Both the position numbers and the translations under genes were made by a program. DNA of 64,000 nucleotides from Neodontobutis hainanensis (taxonomy: Eukaryota; Chordata; Actinopteri; Gobiiformes; Odontobutidae): assembly GCA_024349245.1 (NCBI GenBank), contig JALDNG010000819.1, positions 1 through 64,000 of the forward strand, given 5' to 3'. The notes under the pieces are model-generated. The model saw only the letters and a list, made by a program, of their open reading frames with translations. It was not told the DNA's origin and did not search any database. This document shows positions 56,385 through 64,000 of this stretch, piece by piece. Within the stretch, counting starts at the first letter, position 1, and every line of letters starts with the position of its first letter.

Positions 56385-58037
56385 TTACTTTTTGTTTGAA
56401 AAGGTAATAAACATATTACACCTCTCCTCAGTGGTCTCATAGTGGGAGAGTGCGGGGGGTTTGAGAAAGTGGTTTATTGTTGAAAAAAGTTGTTTTGAGT
56501 TTCCAGGACTGTTATTGATAATAGTGGAATAATACCGTGACCGCGCGTCTTTCAGAGCTTCTGCATAAGCCCTCTTTTGTTCCCTGTATGCCTGTTTGTG
56601 AACAGTCAGTCCAGAAGCCTTGAACCGCCGCTCAAGGACACGCCCAGCTGCTTTCATCTTTCGCAGCTCGCAGGTGTACCAAGGTGCTGACCGTGTGAAT
56701 GAGACGGTCCTTGGTATCAGAGGGGCATGGAGGTCCAGGAGACTGCTCAGGGACTGGTTATAGAAATCCACCGAGTCAGCAACGGAAACCAAGTCAGAAA
56801 GGCCAATGGAAAGAGAGGAGATATGTTGAAGGTCCTGGACCAGGACATCCGCATTGATGTTTTTCAACTTTCTATAGTAGATCTGTCTCTTTGGTTTGAT
56901 GTGAGAGAAAGGAAAGGGCAACTCCATTGCCACAACCTTGTGATCTGAAAATCCAAGATCATAAACCTGTAGGTTACTGATGAGAGCTGAGTTTGAAATG
57001 ATTAAATCGAGTATGTGTCCCCTGGAATGTGTGGGGACATCAACATGTTGTTGTAGGTTGAGGGAGTCTAGCAGCTGAAGAAAATCAGCAGCAAGATGAC
57101 ATGAGGGGGTGTCAACATGAATATTTATATCTCCCAGGATAATAATATTGGCCGAGGTAGTACAAAGTGTAGTGAGGAGATCAGATATTTCCGGGATAAA
57201 CACAGAATTTTGCTTAGGGGGCCGATAAATTAGGAGAACAGTCATTGGAAAAGGAGGCTTGCATTTAAATGCTAGACACTCACATGAAAATGTCGCAGGC
57301 AGCGTAATGCGGGACAACTCCAGGTCCTGTCGGTGAATGACGGCTAGGCCACCACCCCGGCCGGTGCTGCGAGCAGCCTCCAAGTAACTGTATCCAGGGG
57401 GACAGGCTTCATTTAGGGCAGAGAACACCTCTGGCTGATGCCATGTTTCTGTTAAACACATGAAGTCAAGTCTTTTCTCCCTAATGTGTTCTTCAATCAG
57501 TACAGATTTATTATTGATGGATTGAGTGTTAAAAAGTTCGAATTTAACCAATGACTGAGGGGTGAATCTCTGAACTGGACACAAAACATTAAAATCCACT
57601 CCACGCAGGCTGGAATCCACTCCACGAAATGTATCCAACCCAAAGTGTGGGGATCCTGTGCTGGAGAGTGGATGTCTCGCGATATTTCCATTGTTGATAG
57701 TGACTGGAGCAGAGGCATTCTGATGACGCATTAAGCATGCGACAGATGACCAGAGAGAAGGAATGCTTGTAGAATAGCTGTTTGGATGGTTATGGAAGAT
57801 GAATTTCCGACCAGATCCTCTATGAATGTACCGCGGACGACGAAGGAGTCCAAGTTCTTTGATAATGGGGATATTAAATCCAGGTGTGGTTGCGAGATGT
57901 AGTCCACGAAGTTGGGAGCTGGAATAGCGGAGCGACATTCTGACCGAGGATGTCAGCCAGACAGCGCAAGCTAGCAGACAACACCAGCACAGCAGCGAAA
58001 ATAGTAGTAGGTAGGTGCTCCTTGCAGTTATAAGCAT
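56385..58037 (-). pseudogene. LINE endonuclease ORF
   Basis: 550-codon frame. After a hydrophobic N-terminus (about residues 8-32) and a linker, the apurinic-like endonuclease follows: ELFNTQSINNKSVLI, FMCLTETWHQP, GRGGGLAVIHR, LLIYRPPKQN, ILGDINIHVD, SRGHILDLII and LGFSDHKVV. These contain the expected N, E, Y, D/N and SDH catalytic residues. The frame ends just before the RT, by a frame break rather than a natural stop. Confidence 0.88.
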
Positions 58038-58146
58038 AGTTTAAAAACACAATTTAAAAATCGCGGCGAGCAGAGTGGAGAAGCGGCGAACACACAGCGC
58101 CAGCGCCCTCTCCAGCCTCTAGGTACCCACAGGCCCTTAGCTTGTC

Positions 58147-61100
58147 GACCAGACTGTAGAAGAGCAGTAGTTCAGACTGTAGACGAGCATTAGAACAAAC
58201 TGTATATTTGAATTAGAAAACACTATAGACATGCTTTAGAACAGACTGTAGAGGTGCAGTTTAACAGACTGTAGACGAGCATTAGAACAGACTGTATTTG
58301 AGTATAAGAAAACACTCTAGACATGCTTTGGAACAGACTGTAGAGGTGCAGTAATACAGACTGTAGACGAGCATTAGAACAGTCTGTAGAAGTGCAGTAT
58401 TACAGACTGTAGATGTGCAGTAGAACAGACTGTAGACATTTATTAGAAGAGATTTTAGACCTGCAGTAGAACAGACCATAGATGAGCAGTAGTAAAGACT
58501 GTAGACTTGCATTAGAACAGACTGTAGATGTGCAATAGAACAGACTGTAGATGTGCAGTAAAAAAGAATGTAGAAGTGCAATAGAACAGACTGCAGTAGA
58601 GCAGAGGTACAGACTGTAAAATGGCATTAGAACAGACTGTAGAAGTGCAGTTGAACAGACTGTAGACTTGCAGTTAAACAGACTTCAGAGCAGCAGTAGT
58701 ACAGACTCTAGATTGGCTTTAGAACTGACTGTAGACGTCCAGTAGAACAGACTGTAGATGTGCATTAGAACAGACTGTAGATGTGCATTAGAAGAGACTG
58801 TAGACCTTTAATAAAACCGACTAGAGTCGTGCAGTAGAACAGACTGTAGAAGAGCAGTAGAAGAGACAGTGGACTTGCAGTTGAACAGACTGTAGATGTG
58901 CATTAGAACAGACTGTAGATGTGCAGTAGAACAGAATGTAGACTTGCAGTAGAACAGACTGTAGAGCAGCAGTAGTACAGACTCTAGACTGGCATTAGAA
59001 CAGACTGTAGACCTGCAGTAGAACAGACTGTAGAGGAGAAGTAGAACAAACTGTAGAGGTGGAGTAGTAAAGACTTTTATTGGGCATTAGAACAGACTGT
59101 ATTCGAGCAATAGAACAGACTATATATGTGCAGTAGTACAGACTGCATTAGAACAGACTGTGGACGAGTATTTGAGTATTTGAAGAGACTATAGATGTCC
59201 AGTAAAACAGACTAATGATGCTGCAGAAGAATAGAATTTAAATGTCCGTTAGTAGAGACTGTAGACGAGCATTAGAACAGACTTTATATTAGTATTAGAA
59301 AACTCTCTAGACATGCTTTAGAAAACACTCTAGACATGCTTTAGAACAGACTCTAGAGGTGCAGTTTAACAGATTGTGGACGAGCATTAGAACAGACTGT
59401 ATATGAGTATTAGAAAACACTCTAGACATGCTTTAGAACAGACTGTAGAAGAGCAGTAGTTCAGACTGTAGACAAGCATTAGAACAAACTGTATATTTGA
59501 ATTAGAAAACACTATAGACATGCTTTAGAACAAACTGTAGAGGTGCAGTTTAACAGACTGTAGACGAGCATTAGAACAGACTGTATTTGAGTATAAGAAA
59601 ACACTCTAGACATGCTTTGGAACAGACTGTAGAGGTGCAGTAATACAGACTGTAGACGAGCATTAGAACAGTCTGTAGAAGTGCAGTATTACAGACTGTA
59701 GATGTGCAGTAGAACAGACTGTAGACATTTATTAGAAGAGATTTTAGACCTGCAGTAGAACAGACCGTAGATGAGCAGTAGTAAAGACTGTAGACTTGCA
59801 TTAGAACAGACTGTAGATGTGCATTAGAAACAGACTTTAGAAGTGCAGTAGTAGAGACTGTAGATGTGTAGTAGAAAAGACTGTAGACATTTATTAATAC
59901 AGACTATAGTCGTGCAGTAGAACAGACTGTAGACGCATAATAGAACAGACTGTAGAGGTGCAGTTGAACAGACTGTAGACGTGCAGTTGAACAGACTTTA
60001 GAGCATCAGTAGTACAGACTCTAGATTGGCTTTAGAACAGACTGTTGTCAAGCTTTAGAACAGACTGTAAACGTTCAGTAGAACAGAATGACAATTAGAG
60101 ACTGTAGACGACCAGTAGAACAAACTGTAGATGTGCATTAGAAAAGACTGTAGATGTTTATTAAAAAGACTTTAATCGTGCAGTAGAGCAGACTGTAGAC
60201 ATACAATAGAACAGACTGTAGAGCTGCAATTGAACAGACTGTAGACAAGCAGTTGAACAGACTTCAGAGCAGCAGTAGTACAGACTCTAGAATGGCTTTA
60301 GAACAGACTTTAGATGAGCTTTAGAACAGACTGTAAATGTTCAGTAGAACAGACTGACAATTAGAACACATTGTATATGTGCAGTAAAACAGACTGTAGA
60401 AGTGCAGTAGAATAGACTGCAGTAGAGCAGTAGTAAAGACTGTAAAATGGCATTAGAACAGACTGTAGATGTGCATTAGAACAGACTTTAAAAGTGCAGT
60501 AGTAGAGACTGTAGATATGCAGTAGAACAGACTGTAGAAGTTTATCAGAACAGACTGTAGACGTGCAGAAGAACAGACTGTAGGTGAGCAGTAGTACAGA
60601 ATGTAGACTTGCATTAGAACAGACTGTAGATGTGCATTAGAACAGATGTAGACATACAATAGAACAGACGTAGAGGTGCAGTTTAACAGACTACAGACAT
60701 GCAGTTGAACAGACTTCAGAGCAGCAGTAGAACAAACTCTAGACTGGCTTTAGAACAGACTGTAGACGTGCAGTAGAACAGACTGTATATGAGCAGTAAA
60801 ACAGACTGTAGATGTGCATTAGAAACAGACTTTAGAAGTGCAGTAGTTGAGACTGTAGATGTGCAGTAGTACAGACTGTAGACGAGCATTAGAACAGACT
60901 GTATATGAGTATTAGAAAATACTGTAGACATGCTTTAGAACAGATTGTAGAGGTGCAGTAATACAGACTGCAGATGAGCATTAGAACAGATTTTAGAAGT
61001 GCAGTAGTACAGACTGTAGATGAGCAGTAGCACAGACTGTAGACTTGCATTAGAACAGACTGTTGATGAGCATTAGAATAGACTTTAGAAGTACAGTAGT

Positions 61101-62845
61101 AATGACTGTAGAAATGCAGTAGAATAGACTATAGACGTTTATAAAAAGACTGTAGACGTGCAGTAGAACAAAATGCGGTAGAGCAGAGGTACAGACTGTA
61201 AAGTAGCATTATAAGAGACTGTAGACGTACAATAGAACAGACTGTAGACGAGCGTTAGAACAGACTGTATACGTCCATTAGAACAGACTGTAGATGTGCA
61301 TTAGAAAAGACTGACGATGTGCAGAATAATAGACTGTAGAGGTGCAGTTGTTAAGACTTTACACGAGCATTAGAACAGACTGTACATTAGTATTAGAAAA
61401 GACTGTAGACATGCTTTACAACAGACTGTAGAGGTGAAGTAGTACAGACTGTAGACAACCACTAGAACAAACTGTAGATGTGCGGTAGAAGAGACTGTAG
61501 AGGTGCTGTGGTACAGAATGTTGACTATTATTAGAAGAGACTGTAGGCGTGCAGTAGAACAGAATCTAGACAATTATTAGAACAGACTGTAGACTTAAAC
61601 AAGCACACACTGTAGATGTGCATTAGAAAAGACTGTAGACATTTATTAATACAGACTATAGTCGTGCAGTAGAACAGACTGTTGAAGTGCAGTAGAATAG
61701 ACTACAGTAGAGCAGTTGTACAGACTGTAGATGTGTAGTAGAACAGACTGTAGACGTTTATCAGAACAGACTGTAGACGTGCAATAGAAAAGACTGTAGA
61801 TGAGCAGTAGTACAGACTGTAGATTTGCATTAGAACAGACTGTAGATGTGCATTAGAACAGACTGTAGACGTGCAGTTGAACAGACTATAGATGTGCATT
61901 TGAACAGATGTCAGAGCAGCAGTAGTACAGACTCTAGATTGGCTTTAGAACAGACTGTAGATGAGCTTTAGAACAGGCTGTAAACGTCCAGTAGAACAGA
62001 CTGACAATTAGAACAGATTGTAGATATGCAGTAAAACAGACTGTAGACGTGCAGGTGAACAGAAATCAGAGCAGCAGTAGTACAGACTCTAGAATTACCT
62101 TAGAACAGACTGTAAACGAGCAATAGAAATGACTGTAAACGTCCCATAGAACAAACTGACAATGTGCAAAAGAATAGACTCTAGAGCTGCAGTAGTACAG
62201 ACTGTAGATGAGCAAATGAACAGACTGTATATGAGTTTTAGAAAACACTGTAGACATGCATTTATAACAGACTGTAGAGGTACAGTAATACAGACTGTAG
62301 ACGAGCATTAGAACAGACTGTAGAAGTGCAGTAGTACAGACTGTAGAGATGCAGTTGAACAGACTGTAGACGTGCAGTTGAACAGACTTCAGAGCAGAAT
62401 TAGTACAGACTGTAGATTGTATAACAGACTGACAATTAGAACAGATTGTAGATGTGCAGTAAAAATGACTGTAGACATGCAGTAGAATAGAGTGCAGTAG
62501 AGCAATAGTACAGACTGTAAAATGGCATTAGATCAGACTGTAGACATGCAGTAGAACAGACTGTAGAGGTGCAGTTATACAGACTGTAGATGAGCATTAG
62601 AACAGACTGTTGATGTGCAGTAGAAAAGACTGTAGACGTACAATAGAACAGACTGTAGATGAGCATTAGAACAGAATGTAGGTGTCCATTAGAACAGACT
62701 GTAGATGTGCAGTAGTAAAGACTAAAGACCTGCATAAGAATAGACTGTGGACGAGCATTAGAACAGACTGTAGATGTGCTTTAGTACAGACTGTAGAGGT
62801 GCAGTAATACAGACAGTAGACGAGCATTAGAAGAGACAGTAGAGG
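58147..62845 (+). repeat. 23-bp satellite, second block
   Basis: Continues the first block after the LINE. Contains internal long duplications: about 58,150-58,560 is repeated as about 59,443-59,830, and 61,713-62,330 copies 51,727-52,340. Confidence 0.95.
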
Positions 62846-63906
62846 GCAATAATAAATGTCGACATTCTGTACTACTGCACCTCAATAGTCTTTTCTACTG
62901 CACATCTACAGTCTGAAGTACTGCACTTCTACAGTCTGTTTTAATGCTTGTCTACAATCTATACAACTGCATCTCTACAGTCTGTTCTAAAGCATTTCTA
63001 CAGTGTTTTCTAATACTCATATAGAGGATGTTCTAATGCTCATCTACAGTCTGTAGTAATGCACCTCTAGAGTCTATTCTTCTGCACATTGTCTGTTCTA
63101 CTGGACGTTTACAGTAATTTCTAATGCTTGTCTACAGTCTTTTCTACTGCACAACTTTTGTCTATTTTAATAATTGTCTACAGTCTCTTCTAATGCACAT
63201 CTACAGTCTGTTCTAATGCACATCTACAGTCTGTTCAACTGCACCTCTACAGTCTGTTCTATTGCACGTCTACAGTCTGTTCCACTGCACGACTATAGTC
63301 TATTTTTAATAAACGTCTACAGTCTTTTCTAAAGCACATCTACAGTCTGTCCGACTGCAGGTATACAGTCTGTTCTAATAAACGTCTACATTCTGTTCTA
63401 CTGCACATCTACAGTCTGTACTACTGCACTTCTACAGTCTGTATAATGCTCGTTTGCAGTCTGTATTACTGCACCTCAACAGTTTGTTCTACTGCACATC
63501 TACAGTCTGTTCTACTGCATGTCTACAGTCTGTTCTAATGCCAGTTTACAGTCTTTACTACTGCTCTACTGCAGTTTATTTTACTGCACGTCTACAGTCT
63601 GTTTTTCTGCACATCTGTTCTAAATGTTAGTCTGTTCTACTGGACTTTACAGTCTGTTCTAATGCTCGCCCACCGTCTGTTCTAATGCAGGTCTTTAGTG
63701 TGTTCTACTGCTCGCCTACAGTCTGTTCTATTGTACGTCTTTAGTCTGTTCCAATGCACATCTACAGTCTGTTCAACTGCACGTCTACTGTCTGTTCAAC
63801 TGCATCTCAACAGTCTGTTCTAATGCCAGTTTACAGTCTGTACCTCTGCTCTACTGCAGTCTGTTCTACTGCACGTTTACAGTCTGTTTTACTGCACATC
63901 TACTGT
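62846..63906 (-). repeat. 23-bp satellite, inverted block
   Basis: Orientation flips here: units now read TCTACAGTCTGTTCTACTGC on +, the reverse complement of the preceding arrays. The junction is near AGAGGGCAATAATAAATG. Confidence 0.9.
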
Positions 63907-64000
63907 TATGTCAATTCAAGGTACAAGTTGTCCTGAGCACTCAGCCTATTTTTACTCAAATTACTAAGAGCACTCCCAAACTGCAGGGGCAACCACGCAT
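63907..64000. other. Non-repetitive edge
   Basis: The last ~95 bases do not match the satellite; no gene visible. Confidence 0.6.

Larger units (their letters stand above)
54635..58146 (-). mobile_element. L2/Rex1-type non-LTR retrotransposon, near full length, frameshifted
   Basis: About 3.5 kb inserted in the 23-bp satellite. On the - strand the order is endonuclease (58,037-56,385), RT N-terminal half (56,121-55,588) and RT C-terminal half (55,547-54,831), then a 3' tail of (ATT)n at 54,635-54,655. It seems recent but inactive, with at least two frame breaks. Comparison with the uninterrupted paralogous site at about 59,343-59,480 puts the insertion between GCTTTA and GAACAGACTG; no clear target-site duplication is seen. 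Assignment to L2/Rex1 rests on motif order and wording, not a phylogeny. Confidence 0.88.

Noticed and set aside
36893..62845. Possible CRISPR array because of regular short repeats.
   Set aside because: No constant repeat with unique spacers; units are contiguous and variable, and the genomic context is eukaryotic.
51740..63930. Frames reading VYSLFYCTSTVCSNAHLQSVL-like repeats.
   Set aside because: Translation of the 23-base satellite; the unit is not a multiple of three and the frames are short and interchangeable.

Overview
This window looks like vertebrate, most probably teleost fish, DNA. The genes it holds are multi-exon immunoglobulin-superfamily receptors of the fish FCRL/FcR-like type, with phase-1 Ig exons, a split signal peptide and GT/AG introns. 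It also holds four exons of a voltage-gated calcium channel. The repeats are those usual in fish: L2/Rex1-type LINEs, tRNA-derived SINEs with an L2-type tail, hAT and piggyBac-type DNA transposons, and GT and TTCA microsatellites. There are no bacterial features.

The dominant structure is a giant inverted duplication. Bases 2,031-19,291 reappear reverse-complemented at 19,458-36,892, giving two arms of about 17.3 kb around a 166-base unique spacer. Nearly every single-copy feature is therefore present twice, on - in the left arm and + in the right (or the reverse). From the outside inward each arm contains: a truncated seventh Ig exon abutting satellite; Ig exons 6 to 3 of an FCRL-like gene; an intron full of nested transposons (LINE, SINE, foldback element, hAT); Ig exons 2 and 1; a piggyBac-like element in the next intron; two signal-peptide exons; a half-Ig relic; an oppositely oriented Ig relic with an in-frame stop; an orphan cytoplasmic-tail-like exon with a TVYSVL motif; a TTCA tetranucleotide array; a second SINE among T-type-like calcium-channel domain-IV exons; a GT/CA array; and a CT/AG-rich junction. 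The spacer encodes the C-terminal end of a hAT transposase.

Both arms run outward into the same purine/pyrimidine-asymmetric minisatellite of about 27 bp (1-2,030 and 36,893-51,726). The host Ig exon breaks off at the same base in both arms. From 51,727 to 63,906 a second satellite with a 23-bp unit takes over. It flips orientation near 62,846 and is interrupted by a 3.5-kb L2/Rex1-type LINE (54,635-58,146). The uninterrupted version of the LINE's insertion site survives as a paralogous copy at about 59,343-59,480. The last ~95 bases are non-repetitive.

The arms differ mainly by small indels, and different exons are broken in different arms. Ig6 is intact on the left but one base short on the right. 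Ig1, Ig3, Ig4 and the second signal exon are intact on the right but shifted on the left. Two calcium-channel exons look short in both arms. Either these are two decaying paralogues or, as likely, the window carries uncorrected long-read indels, and the palindrome itself could be a fold-back or assembly artefact. That question decides how much of the window is a real, new structure. The very long open frames inside the 27-bp satellite are a by-product of its multiple-of-three period and are not annotated as genes.
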